NCBI GenBank assembly: GCA_026418175.1
Contig: JAOABX010000004.1
Span: forward strand, 93,760 to 157,759
Direction: 5' to 3'
DNA length: 64,000 nucleotides
Source of the DNA: Flavobacteriales bacterium
GTDB taxonomy: Bacteria > Bacteroidota > Bacteroidia > CAIKAF01
Shown: piece after piece, positions 7,186 to 15,520 of the stretch
How positions within the stretch are numbered: position 1 is the stretch's first letter
How the letters are laid out: every line of letters starts with the position of its first letter
Notes under the pieces: generated by a model
Databases searched by the model: none
What the model was told of the DNA's origin: nothing
What the model saw: the letters and a program-made list of their open reading frames with translations, nothing else
Program-made: the position numbers and the translations under genes

Positions 7186-9204
7186 ATGAAACAAATACTG
7201 CTTTTATTTATCTTATTTATAAATATCTTAGGATATTTTGCACAACATGTTGAATTTAAAGCAGAAAATTTTCCGAATGATAAACCCGGATTTAAGAAAG
7301 CGGTAGCCAATTTAGAACGTGGTGATAAATATTTTGAGGAAGGAAGTGTAAAGTATGAAAAAGCATTGGAGTATTATTTAAAAGCCCATGAATTTAATCC
7401 AAATCATGCCCGGTTGAATTATCAGATTGGAATTATATACAATGCGATGAATTTAAAAGAGCAGGCAGCTGAGTTTTTAGAAAAAGCCATAGCTCTTGAC
7501 CCTTCGTATAAAGAATCATCTTTGTTTGTATTGGCAGAAGCTTACCACCTTTCCGGAAATTTTAACAAAGCCATAGAAAAATATCAGGAGGTGATAAACA
7601 TGGCTCAGGCTGCTTTGGAAAAAGCAAAAAAGAAAAAAGATAAACAAGATTATCAGGATGATATAAGTTTATCTGAGCTTCGTATTCGTCAGTGTAAAAA
7701 TGCCATTGAACTTTCAAAAGATACTCTGCCTGTTATGTATGAAAACTTAGGTAAAAAAATCAATTCTAAATATCCGGATTATTCTGCCGTAGTTAATGCT
7801 GATGAAACCTTGTTGGTTTTTACTTCACGTCGTCAGGGTAGTACTGGGGGGAATACCCCTCCAGGAGATGTTTACCAATATGAAGACATTTATTTTTCTC
7901 AAAAGGCTAAAAATGGAGAATGGACTGCTGCCAAAAAAATAAAAGGGAAAGTGAATACTCCTGACCATGAAGCACCTGTTTGGCTCTCTGCTGATGGAAA
8001 ACGTATGTTTATTTATCGTTATAAAGGGAATGGAGATATTTTTGAAACCACTTTTGATGGAAAAGAATGGAGTACTCCCAAAAAACTTTCTCCAGTTAAT
8101 ACTAAATATCGCGAAACCCATGCATCCATGACTTCGGATGGCAAAACCATCTATTTTACCAGCAATCATGAAAAACTATCTATAAATGGTAGCATGGATA
8201 TATTTAAAGTGGATTACAATCCACAAACTAAAAAATGGAGCAAACCACAAAATCTTGGACCAGTTATCAATTCGCCTTACGACGAAGATTGTGTGTTTAT
8301 AAGCATTGATGGAAATACTTTATACTTTAGTTCTCAAGGGCATAATTCAATGGGTGGATTCGATTTTTTTAAATCACAAAAAGTGAATGGTGAATGGACA
8401 AAACCGGTAAATTTTGGTTATCCTATCAATACTCCGGCCAATGATATTTTTATTTTTTTTACGGCTGATGGAAAACACGCATATTTTGATTCTGACCGTA
8501 AAGATGGAGTGGGTGAGAAAGATATTTACAAACTAACTTTATTGGATGATTTAAAAATACCAATCACCGTTTTGGTTAAAGATGCAAAAACAAAAGAACT
8601 TATATCATCCATTTTAGAAGTTCGTTCCTCAATACAGCATGAACCTATTCTCATGCACGAATCATCGCAAGGAACATATACTGGAGAAGTGCAGTATGCA
8701 AAACAATTTACGATAACTGCTTCTTCCAGTCAGTATAAACCTTATACCAGCTCCTTTAGTAGCAAAGTGGCCGATCCCTTGAAAGATCAAATTTTACTGG
8801 AGATTTTTTTGGAGCCAATTCCAAAAGAAGATGTTGCAGTTAAGGAAGAAGAGTTTACATACACAAACATTTATTTTGATTATCATGTGTATGAACTCCG
8901 CGAAGAATCAATCAAAGAATTGCAAAAAGTACGCGATTACTTAGTGAAAAATCCTAAATTCAAAGTATATCTGGAAGGCCACACTGATCATGTAAGCTCT
9001 GATGGTTTTAATATTACTCTATCTAGAAATCGGGTGAATGCTGCTGCAAATTGGCTGATAAAACATGGAATTAGTGCAAACAGAATTACAAAAAAATGGT
9101 ATGGTAAAAGTAAGCCGGCAGTTCCTAATACGAATCCTGACGGTACAGATAACCCAGACAATCGCCAAAAAAATCGTCGCGTAGAAATTAAAATCGTTCG
9201 TTAA
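7186..9204 (+). CDS. PorE-like protein: TPR, PD40 propeller, CRD-like and OmpA C-terminal domains
   Basis: A 672-residue envelope protein. After a signal peptide (about 1-19) come TPR units (about 40-130, for example ALEYYLKAHEFNPNHARLNY), a PD40/WD40-like beta-propeller (about 185-445, repeated units such as DGKTIYFTSN and DGNTLYFSSQ), a carboxypeptidase-regulatory-like beta domain (about 455-545), and an OmpA-type peptidoglycan-binding domain (about 558-672, LEGHTDHVSSDGFNITLSR). The length and order match what I know of PorE of the type IX secretion system (about 670 residues), which ties the machine to peptidoglycan. Bacteroidota have paralogues of this architecture, so orthology is inferred, not proven. 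Four T9SS cargo proteins lie in the same window. Confidence 0.82.
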   Translation: MKQILLLFILFINILGYFAQHVEFKAENFPNDKPGFKKAVANLERGDKYFEEGSVKYEKALEYYLKAHEFNPNHARLNYQIGIIYNAMNLKEQAAEFLEKAIALDPSYKESSLFVLAEAYHLSGNFNKAIEKYQEVINMAQAALEKAKKKKDKQDYQDDISLSELRIRQCKNAIELSKDTLPVMYENLGKKINSKYPDYSAVVNADETLLVFTSRRQGSTGGNTPPGDVYQYEDIYFSQKAKNGEWTAAKKIKGKVNTPDHEAPVWLSADGKRMFIYRYKGNGDIFETTFDGKEWSTPKKLSPVNTKYRETHASMTSDGKTIYFTSNHEKLSINGSMDIFKVDYNPQTKKWSKPQNLGPVINSPYDEDCVFISIDGNTLYFSSQGHNSMGGFDFFKSQKVNGEWTKPVNFGYPINTPANDIFIFFTADGKHAYFDSDRKDGVGEKDIYKLTLLDDLKIPITVLVKDAKTKELISSILEVRSSIQHEPILMHESSQGTYTGEVQYAKQFTITASSSQYKPYTSSFSSKVADPLKDQILLEIFLEPIPKEDVAVKEEEFTYTNIYFDYHVYELREESIKELQKVRDYLVKNPKFKVYLEGHTDHVSSDGFNITLSRNRVNAAANWLIKHGISANRITKKWYGKSKPAVPNTNPDGTDNPDNRQKNRRVEIKIVR

Positions 9205-9257
9205 ATTAACAAGTTAGCAATATTGGTTATTATTCCGCAAGAATTATCATAATAAAT

Positions 9258-9282
9258 GTTTAAAGTTAGTTTAACTTTAAAC
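9258..9282. promoter_or_regulatory. 25-bp perfect palindrome before the AraC-type gene; candidate operator
   Basis: Arms GTTTAAAGTTA (9258-9268) and TAACTTTAAAC (9272-9282) are perfect inverted copies separated by GTT. It ends 5 bases before the start codon at 9288. The placement suits autoregulation or a mRNA hairpin occluding the start. It lacks a T-run and sits before, not after, a gene, so a terminator is unlikely. Confidence 0.55.
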
Positions 9283-9287
9283 TTATT

Positions 9288-9887
9288 ATGGATGAGCGGA
9301 TTGAACGGGTATTAAATTACATTGAAAGTCATATTTATGACTCACTTAGCCTAAGTGAACTGGCAAACATTGCTTGTTTAACTCCGTTTCATTTTCATCG
9401 CTTATTTAAACAAGAAACTGGGTTAACTACAAAAATTTTTGTTGATTCACTAAAAATGGAAAAGGCCCTTCACGAAGTAGTTTATTCTTTCAAGCCTGTT
9501 GCAGAAATAGCTATTCAGTTTGGCTATAATGATTATGAAACCTTTTCCCGAAGGTTTAAAAAATATCATCAGGTTTCACCTGATGACTTAAGATCCATTT
9601 TGAAAAACCTCATGCAACAAAATCAATCATTAAACAACCAGGTTATCGTTCTTACTCATACTTCAGATAATCTAGATGAAATTTCTGAAAAATTGGCTCA
9701 AAAAATTAAAATCAACGATTACAATCCTCTTAAGGATGATGAGGTAATAACTTTTATGGTACATAAAAAGAGTTTAACCGAAAATTCAGCCAACAAGTCT
9801 ACGATCCAAATCAAAAATAAATACCAGGCTGAACAAACTAATGAATTGTGGAAGAAAGTATTGGAAAAGTATGTGAAATTAAAATAA
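9288..9887 (+). CDS. AraC-type transcriptional regulator with N-terminal HTH
   Basis: The AraC/XylS DNA-binding domain occupies about residues 1-105, with both helix-turn-helix motifs: LSLSELANIACLTPFHFHRL and VAEIAIQFGYNDYETFSRRF, then the usual VSPDDLR end. In most AraC proteins the HTH is C-terminal; the N-terminal layout is typical of the AraC-GyrI group, in which a GyrI-like ligand domain of about 150-180 residues follows. Here only about 90 residues follow, of low complexity and no recognisable GyrI sequence, so the sensor is either reduced or different. A 25-bp palindrome lies just before the start. Two secreted-protein genes follow in the same direction, 8 bases away. Confidence 0.88.
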   Translation: MDERIERVLNYIESHIYDSLSLSELANIACLTPFHFHRLFKQETGLTTKIFVDSLKMEKALHEVVYSFKPVAEIAIQFGYNDYETFSRRFKKYHQVSPDDLRSILKNLMQQNQSLNNQVIVLTHTSDNLDEISEKLAQKIKINDYNPLKDDEVITFMVHKKSLTENSANKSTIQIKNKYQAEQTNELWKKVLEKYVKLK

Positions 9888-9895
9888 TTTTTCTT

Positions 9896-10630
9896 ATGAA
9901 AAGAATGTTATTGTTAGCTATTTTAATCTTACTTGTATTACCTTTTTTTTCGCAAGGTGTTGGTATTAATGAAACTGGAGTGTCACCGGATGCTTCCGCC
10001 ATATTAGATGTTAATTCAACTAACAAAGGGTTGCTTATACCTCGGGTAGCTTTGATTAGTCCTACTAATCCTATAGTTTCACCTGCAACCAGTTTGCTGG
10101 TTTATAATACTTCTACAAGTGGCACATACTCTACCCCGGGATTTTATTATTTTAATGGAACAGATTGGGTGCCATTAGCAGCCTCCGTTACTTCAAATTC
10201 CAGAACAGTATTTAGAAATTTAATATCCTCCGTTTCTTTAACAGTAAATAACTCAACTGCACCTTCAACTACATTGCTAAATTTTGATTATACGCCCATT
10301 AATGATACAATTTTGATTCAAGTTAATTTAGCCGGTAGAATTAATAGTTCAACTGCACCTACCACTCCGGGGCATCCTTGGTTGGTTCGTTTGGTGGTAA
10401 ATAGTGTTACAATTAAACAAACATATCCATTTCCCCCTCAAAACTCTTCCGGTAATTTTATATCAACTTCTTTTACCATTCCAGTTGCAGTTACTCCAAA
10501 TACTATAAATAATATACGGCTAGTTTTGCTAAGCACTTTTACTAGTTCAGGCTCTATAACTTTGGGAATAGACCCGAGTGTGGTTTCTCAATTTGCAAAT
10601 ATTATTATTCATGATGTGCCAACAAATTAG
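9896..10630 (+). CDS. Secreted surface protein of unknown function
   Basis: I choose ATG 9896 (MKRMLLLAILILLVL, signal peptide ending near FSQG), 244 residues; an upstream in-frame start at 9848 would overlap the AraC gene and hide the signal peptide. The first part follows a pattern common in Bacteroidota surface proteins: a GINETG / ASAILDVNSTNKGLLIPR block, then SLLVYNTST and GFYYFNGTDWVPL. The rest is a Ser/Thr/Asn-rich beta-type region (about 95-244) with no known domain. It overlaps the next gene by 17 bases, so the two are probably co-translated. Function is unknown. Confidence 0.72.
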   Translation: MKRMLLLAILILLVLPFFSQGVGINETGVSPDASAILDVNSTNKGLLIPRVALISPTNPIVSPATSLLVYNTSTSGTYSTPGFYYFNGTDWVPLAASVTSNSRTVFRNLISSVSLTVNNSTAPSTTLLNFDYTPINDTILIQVNLAGRINSSTAPTTPGHPWLVRLVVNSVTIKQTYPFPPQNSSGNFISTSFTIPVAVTPNTINNIRLVLLSTFTSSGSITLGIDPSVVSQFANIIIHDVPTN

Positions 10631-12212
10631 AGATTATATAATATTTTTCTTAATTATCTCAGCTTTTCAGCTGGAACTGTTGGCCCAAGCCGATACAGTT
10701 TGGACCAGAAGTTATGGTGGCTCATCTGATGAGGCAGTAGGGCTTTCGTTGATGAATAATTTTGGATCTCCAGGATTAAATCTGGATGTAAATGGCAATG
10801 GTATATTTTTTACTTCTTCCAGTTTATCCAGTGATGGATTAGTACGGGCTAATTATGGCAGTGAAGATGTATGGGTAGTAAAGTTAGATCATAATGGGGA
10901 TACCCTTTGGAGTAAAATATTGGGTGGCTCTGATTTTGATAGGCCTTCTTCAATTAAAGCATTGGCGGATGGTAGTTGTGTAATAGCCGGAAGAACTTTA
11001 AGCAATAATGGTTTTTTTGTGGGTAATCACGGAGGTTATGATGGTTTTGTGGTTAGATTGGATGACAATGGGAATGTTTTGTGGAAAAAATTGTATGGTG
11101 GTTCTGAAATGGATTATTTGTATGATGTAATATGGACCTCTGATAATCATTTGTTGGTTTGTGGCGAAACAGGTTCAAATGATGGGGATTTGGCAGGTAC
11201 AGGAACAGGTTTATCATGGGTTATGAAACTCAATGCTTCGAATGGAAATATTCTGTGGAGCAAAACATATGTTGGACCCAATGGAAATTTTTCCGATGCG
11301 TTAGAAAATTTTTATCGAATACTTGAACTACATGATGGCAGTGGTTATGTAGCCGCTGGATATACAGTGGCAGATTTTAATAATATCAATGGAGATGATA
11401 TTTACATTCATAAAATAGATACTGGCGGGCAGTCTGTATGGTTTAAAAAAGTTGGTTCAACGAATGGCGGAGAAGGGTTGGGAGGTCTTGCAAATGCTAA
11501 ACATGGGGCTTTCTATATAGCCGGAAGATTAGCCGGTGATCAAGGTAACGATGTAACTGATGGTTATCATGGAGGAAATAGTGATGTGTGGTTATTAAAA
11601 ATTGATACTTATGGAAATAAACTATGGGATAAAAGTTTTGGAGGAACAGATTGGGAGTTTGCCTACGATATTTCTGTAGATTCAATGGGATACGTTTATT
11701 TAGGTGGCTTTACCCGTAGCACTAATAACGATGCCTCAGATCCAGGTTTTGGTTTGCAGGATTTTTGGGTAATAAAAACAGATTCTGCTGGAAATATGGT
11801 TTGGAATAAAAAAATGGGTGGCTCTCAAAATGATGTATTGCATGCCTTAAAAATTTATCATCATCAAATCATTGTCATGGGAAGAACCAATTCTTCTGAT
11901 GCCTGGATACATCATTCCTGGGGAGGCCGCGATATTTGGGTGGCTAAACTACTACAAGCTGATGGATTAAATATTGGCGAATCAAAGGGAATTAGATTCT
12001 GTTTGTTTCCTAATCCGGGTTTTGATATCATACAATTATTCACAGAGCAACCAATTAAGTACTGGGAATTATTTACGGTAAATGGTATCAAGGTCAATTA
12101 TTCCAATTCGCAGTATATGCATGTAATTAATTTGCCGCAAGGAGTCTATTTTGCCAACGTTTTGTTATGTAATGGCAAAACAATCCATCAAAAAATAATA
12201 GTTGCTAAATAA
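10614..12212 (+). CDS. Secreted repeat protein with T9SS type A sorting domain
   Basis: From ATG 10614 the protein has 532 residues with a signal peptide (MCQQIRDYIIFFLIISAFQ, cleavage near LLAQ). The body is a series of roughly 55-residue repeats of the form WVVKLDHNGDTLWSKILGGS / DGFVVRLDDNGNVLWKKLYG, which probably form a beta-propeller. The last 75 residues (FPNPGFDIIQL, then GVYFANVLLCNGKTIHQKII) are a type A C-terminal sorting domain, so the protein is expected to be exported by T9SS and anchored or released at the surface. A longer start at 10578 is possible but spoils the signal peptide. Its 3' end overlaps the convergent gene at 12205 by 8 bases. Confidence 0.85.
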   Translation: MCQQIRDYIIFFLIISAFQLELLAQADTVWTRSYGGSSDEAVGLSLMNNFGSPGLNLDVNGNGIFFTSSSLSSDGLVRANYGSEDVWVVKLDHNGDTLWSKILGGSDFDRPSSIKALADGSCVIAGRTLSNNGFFVGNHGGYDGFVVRLDDNGNVLWKKLYGGSEMDYLYDVIWTSDNHLLVCGETGSNDGDLAGTGTGLSWVMKLNASNGNILWSKTYVGPNGNFSDALENFYRILELHDGSGYVAAGYTVADFNNINGDDIYIHKIDTGGQSVWFKKVGSTNGGEGLGGLANAKHGAFYIAGRLAGDQGNDVTDGYHGGNSDVWLLKIDTYGNKLWDKSFGGTDWEFAYDISVDSMGYVYLGGFTRSTNNDASDPGFGLQDFWVIKTDSAGNMVWNKKMGGSQNDVLHALKIYHHQIIVMGRTNSSDAWIHHSWGGRDIWVAKLLQADGLNIGESKGIRFCLFPNPGFDIIQLFTEQPIKYWELFTVNGIKVNYSNSQYMHVINLPQGVYFANVLLCNGKTIHQKIIVAK

Positions 12213-13536
12213 TTTCCAGTCGTTCTGATTGCAACGAACTTATTATATGTGGATTGATAGTTCTGATTCGATCAATAAAGGAGGAAGCTTGCGGATAGGT
12301 ATGAAGCAAAAAATGAGGTTTCATTCGTACATCCTTGGTGAGATAAACCCTGCCACCATATTTTAATACAATTTCATCCATTTCATCCAAAAATTTCCAT
12401 AGCGAAGGTTGAATTTTAAAATCCATTGCTAATGTCCATCCTTCCATAGGAAACCGGATATAATTTTCTTTCTGCTTTCCGAATAACTTTAGTACTGTTA
12501 GAAACGAACCCATATTTTTTTTGCCAATGTGGCCAATAAGTTCAATTAATCCTTCACGCCCTTTTTCACGGGGAATAACAAACTGGTATTGTGTAAATCC
12601 TTTTTTACCATAAATTCGATTCCAATGATGGATCGCATCTAACGGATAAAAAAAACTATCATAATGTATAATGTTTTTAATTTCTTTGGTTGTTTGTTTG
12701 TGATAATACAAAAAATTAAATGCTTTTACGCTAAAACTATTCAATACAAACGAAGGAAAATAAAAAGGCACATTCAGCTTGCCGTCGCTATGCACTTTTA
12801 AAGGCAGCTTTCTTTGTTTTTGTGAAAGTTCATTCAACATGGCATTCTCTCCTCGCATCATAATACTTCGACCAAAACTTTTCCCTTTACTCAGGCAGTC
12901 AATCCATGCCATGCTATACGTCCAATTTGCTGATTCTTCAAACAACCGAATAACTTCATCTAGATTGGCAGCTTTGATATTTTCTTGTCGGATAAAAGCA
13001 GTTTCAATTTTTTTTAGTTTAAAACATACATCGGTAATAATACCTGTTAGACCCATTCCACCGCAGGTTAAATGAAACAAATCCTGATTTTCTTCACGAC
13101 TGCAACGCATTTTTTGCCCATTGGGTAAAATAAGATGGAAGAAAAGTACATGGTCTGAAAAAGTACCTTCTTTGTGATGATTTTTCCCATGTACGTCTGA
13201 TGCTAAAGCTCCACCACACGTTACAAACTTGGTGCCCGGTGTAACTGGTAAAAACCACCCCTTGGGAACAAAAATTTTTAATATTTCATCAAAACTAACA
13301 CCTGCCTGGCAATGGAGTATTCCATGTTGCTCATCAAAAGCTAAAAAATGATTGAGTTTAGAGGTAGAAATGATATGCGTTTGCAAAGCAGAATCTCCAT
13401 AACATCTGCCTAATCCACGAGGTATTAATTTTTGATTTTTATTCAGGACATCAATTATTGCATCTTCATTCCCCGGAGCCACTATTTCTGCGTCAATCCA
13501 TGGATAGTTCCCCCAATTTGCAATACTGGCTTTCAT
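12205..13536 (-). CDS. FAD-linked oxidoreductase, DprE1-like (polyprenylphosphoryl-ribose 2'-oxidase family)
   Basis: A 443-residue VAO-type flavoprotein. The FAD-binding half shows RGLGRCYGDSALQ and TPGTKFVTCGGALASDVHGK followed by NHH, motifs very close to mycobacterial DprE1, which oxidises decaprenylphosphoryl-ribose at C2' as the first half of its epimerisation to the arabinose form. The C-terminal half has SFLTVLKLFG and GWTLAMDF. The cysteine that benzothiazinones attack in M. tuberculosis DprE1 (C387) aligns with A370 here. The downstream gene on the same strand is a UbiA-like DPPR-synthase homologue, 8 bases away, which strongly supports the pathway. A DprE2-type reductase is not adjacent. 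Confidence 0.85.
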   Translation of the reverse strand: MKASIANWGNYPWIDAEIVAPGNEDAIIDVLNKNQKLIPRGLGRCYGDSALQTHIISTSKLNHFLAFDEQHGILHCQAGVSFDEILKIFVPKGWFLPVTPGTKFVTCGGALASDVHGKNHHKEGTFSDHVLFFHLILPNGQKMRCSREENQDLFHLTCGGMGLTGIITDVCFKLKKIETAFIRQENIKAANLDEVIRLFEESANWTYSMAWIDCLSKGKSFGRSIMMRGENAMLNELSQKQRKLPLKVHSDGKLNVPFYFPSFVLNSFSVKAFNFLYYHKQTTKEIKNIIHYDSFFYPLDAIHHWNRIYGKKGFTQYQFVIPREKGREGLIELIGHIGKKNMGSFLTVLKLFGKQKENYIRFPMEGWTLAMDFKIQPSLWKFLDEMDEIVLKYGGRVYLTKDVRMKPHFLLHTYPQASSFIDRIRTINPHIISSLQSERLEII

Positions 13537-13544
13537 GTAGTGCT

Positions 13545-14423
13545 TTATAACTTATGAATATAAATGATGAGAAAAAACGTGAATATCCAACCTAACAAAA
13601 CCAATTGAATAAATCGGTCGCTCAATAGCATTTTGGTTGGGTTGCCGCTTTTGTTTAATACAAAGGTAATTTGCAGGTATCGAATAATTCCTAATATAAC
13701 AAAAATGCTGGTGGCGTATAGATATTCAGTATGAAAACGTTCCACTACTTCTTCGCTTATAGTGTACATAATGTAAGCCACAATTACTACAGCTGCCATA
13801 ATCACCATGGATGCATTAATAAATTCTAAGTTATAGCCATCAACCGATTTGCGCATTTTTTGTCCGCTTTTCATAAAGAGAATTACATCATCTCTACGTT
13901 TGGCCATCCCTAAAAACAATGCCAGAAGAAATGTCATTATAATTATCCAATGTGAAATATAAACTTCGGCCAATAATCCACCGGCAATAACTCGAAGTAA
14001 AAATCCAATGGCGATAATAGTAATATCGATAATTGCTACATGCTTTAACCCCATGGAGTAAGCTATATTCATGAGAAAATAAATAGCAAGTACACCGGCA
14101 AAAAATAGGTTAATAAAATATGCACCGATCAATGAGCCGATAAAAAATATGGAACTAAGTAATATGCCTGTTGTTATAGAAACTTCGCCCGAGGCAAATG
14201 GCCGATGTTTTTTTTCAGGGTGAAGCCTATCTGATTCAATGTCTTTAATATCATTGATTATATAAATAGATGAAGCAATGAGTGAAAAGAGAACAAAACC
14301 CATACTCACCTGTATAAAGCCATGTACATCGGAGAGTATATTCCCGCTGAAAAATAGGGGTAAAAAAATGAATAGATTTTTAACCCAATGCGAAACTCGT
14401 AATAATTTAAAATACAGCTTCAT
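13545..14423 (-). CDS. UbiA-family polyprenyltransferase, decaprenyl-phosphate phosphoribosyltransferase-like
   Basis: An integral membrane enzyme of the UbiA superfamily, about 292 residues from ATG 14423 (MKLYFKLLRVSHW; ATG 14432 would add three residues). The first Asp motif NDIKDIESDRLHPEKKHRP and the second region YSMGLKHVAIIDITIIAIGF closely follow the mycobacterial enzyme (Rv3806c) that joins phosphoribosyl pyrophosphate to polyprenyl phosphate. Eight or nine hydrophobic segments are visible. It lies upstream of the DprE1-like gene in the same operon, so the pair should make a polyprenyl-phosphoryl pentose donor for an envelope glycan. The exact lipid and sugar are inferred. It is divergent from the epimerase gene at 14476. 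Confidence 0.87.
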   Translation of the reverse strand: MKLYFKLLRVSHWVKNLFIFLPLFFSGNILSDVHGFIQVSMGFVLFSLIASSIYIINDIKDIESDRLHPEKKHRPFASGEVSITTGILLSSIFFIGSLIGAYFINLFFAGVLAIYFLMNIAYSMGLKHVAIIDITIIAIGFLLRVIAGGLLAEVYISHWIIIMTFLLALFLGMAKRRDDVILFMKSGQKMRKSVDGYNLEFINASMVIMAAVVIVAYIMYTISEEVVERFHTEYLYATSIFVILGIIRYLQITFVLNKSGNPTKMLLSDRFIQLVLLGWIFTFFLIIYIHKL

Positions 14424-14445
14424 GCTGCACAATAGTTTTCTTTTG

Positions 14446-14453
14446 TAGTTTTG
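14446..14453 (+). promoter_or_regulatory. Predicted -7 element (TAGTTTTG) of the epimerase gene
   Basis: Exact match to TAnnTTTG in the short divergent region between the UbiA-like and epimerase genes, 22 bases before the GTG start at 14476. The -33 side overlaps the start of the UbiA-like gene and is weak. Confidence 0.45.
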
Positions 14454-14475
14454 TAATCATCAGTTTACAAAATAA

Positions 14476-15519
14476 GTGAAAAAAGTTTTAATAACAGGAA
14501 CTGCTGGATTCATAGGCTATCATCTCACTCAAAAGATGCTTGCTTCCGGGTATGAAGTGGTAGGCGTTGATAATGTAAATGATTATTATGATGTAAACCT
14601 CAAATGGAGTAGGTTACAACTGCTTGGGATTCATCGAGCCAATGCTGTTAAAGGCAGTTTGATTTCTTCCGGAAATTTTCATTTTTCTTACACAGATATT
14701 GCAGATACTGAGGCTATGATGAAGCTTTTTGACGAACATCGTTTTGATGGAGTGATTCATTTAGCAGCTCAGGCTGGTGTTAGGTATTCATTAATTAATC
14801 CTGCAGCATACATACACAGTAACGTTTCTGGATTCTTATCTGTGCTGGAAGCATGCAAGGTTTACCCTGTAAAGCATTTGGTATATGCAAGCACATCATC
14901 GGTGTATGGATTAAATACTCGTGTACCTTTTCAGGTGTCACAACATACGGATCACCCTATGAGTTTATATGCTGCCACCAAAAAAAGCAATGAACTTATG
15001 GCGCATGCATACAGTCATCTGTATCAAATACCAACTACCGGTATTCGTTTTTTTAGTGTATATGGGCCTTGGGGTAGGCCGGATATGGCCTTATTTATTT
15101 TTACTAAGAATATTCTGGAAGGTAAGCCCATTCAGGTATTCAATCACGGAAATATGAAACGTGATTTTACTTATGTAGATGATATTGTAAACGGGGTAAT
15201 GCGTGTATTGTTAAAACCACCCGTAGCCCAACCAAATTGGACAGATGAAGAAAATCCATCTACCTCGTCAGCACCTTATCGCTTAGTAAACATTGGTAAT
15301 AATAATCCTGTAAACCTCATGGATTTTATTCGCGAAATTGAAATAAATACAGGGAAGCAGGCAATCATAAAATATCTACCCATGCAGCCTGGCGATGTGC
15401 CTATGAATGTGGCTGATGTAACTGATTTGGTGAACGAATACAACTACAAGCCCTCAATCACAGTGAAGGAAGGAGTGGCATCTTTTGTAAATTGGTATAG
15501 GGAATATTATCAAATATAA
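14476..15519 (+). CDS. NAD-dependent sugar-nucleotide epimerase, UDP-glucuronate 4-epimerase-like
   Basis: A 347-residue extended SDR enzyme with a GTG start. It has the NAD motif TGTAGFIGYHL, the STSSVYG serine segment and the catalytic YAATKKSNELMAH, plus the RFFSVYGPWGRPDMALF block typical of CapI/UDP-glucuronate 4-epimerases, which make UDP-galacturonate for envelope polysaccharides. Substrate choice is inferred from overall likeness. The next gene begins one base after its stop, so the two are probably co-transcribed. The divergent neighbours are also envelope-sugar genes, which suits a role in glycan precursor supply. Confidence 0.88.
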   Translation: MKKVLITGTAGFIGYHLTQKMLASGYEVVGVDNVNDYYDVNLKWSRLQLLGIHRANAVKGSLISSGNFHFSYTDIADTEAMMKLFDEHRFDGVIHLAAQAGVRYSLINPAAYIHSNVSGFLSVLEACKVYPVKHLVYASTSSVYGLNTRVPFQVSQHTDHPMSLYAATKKSNELMAHAYSHLYQIPTTGIRFFSVYGPWGRPDMALFIFTKNILEGKPIQVFNHGNMKRDFTYVDDIVNGVMRVLLKPPVAQPNWTDEENPSTSSAPYRLVNIGNNNPVNLMDFIREIEINTGKQAIIKYLPMQPGDVPMNVADVTDLVNEYNYKPSITVKEGVASFVNWYREYYQI

Positions 15520-15520
15520 A

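Noticed and set aside
9258..9282. Palindrome as a terminator of the PorE-like gene
   Set aside because: No T-run follows and it lies five bases before the AraC start; an operator or start-occluding hairpin is more likely.
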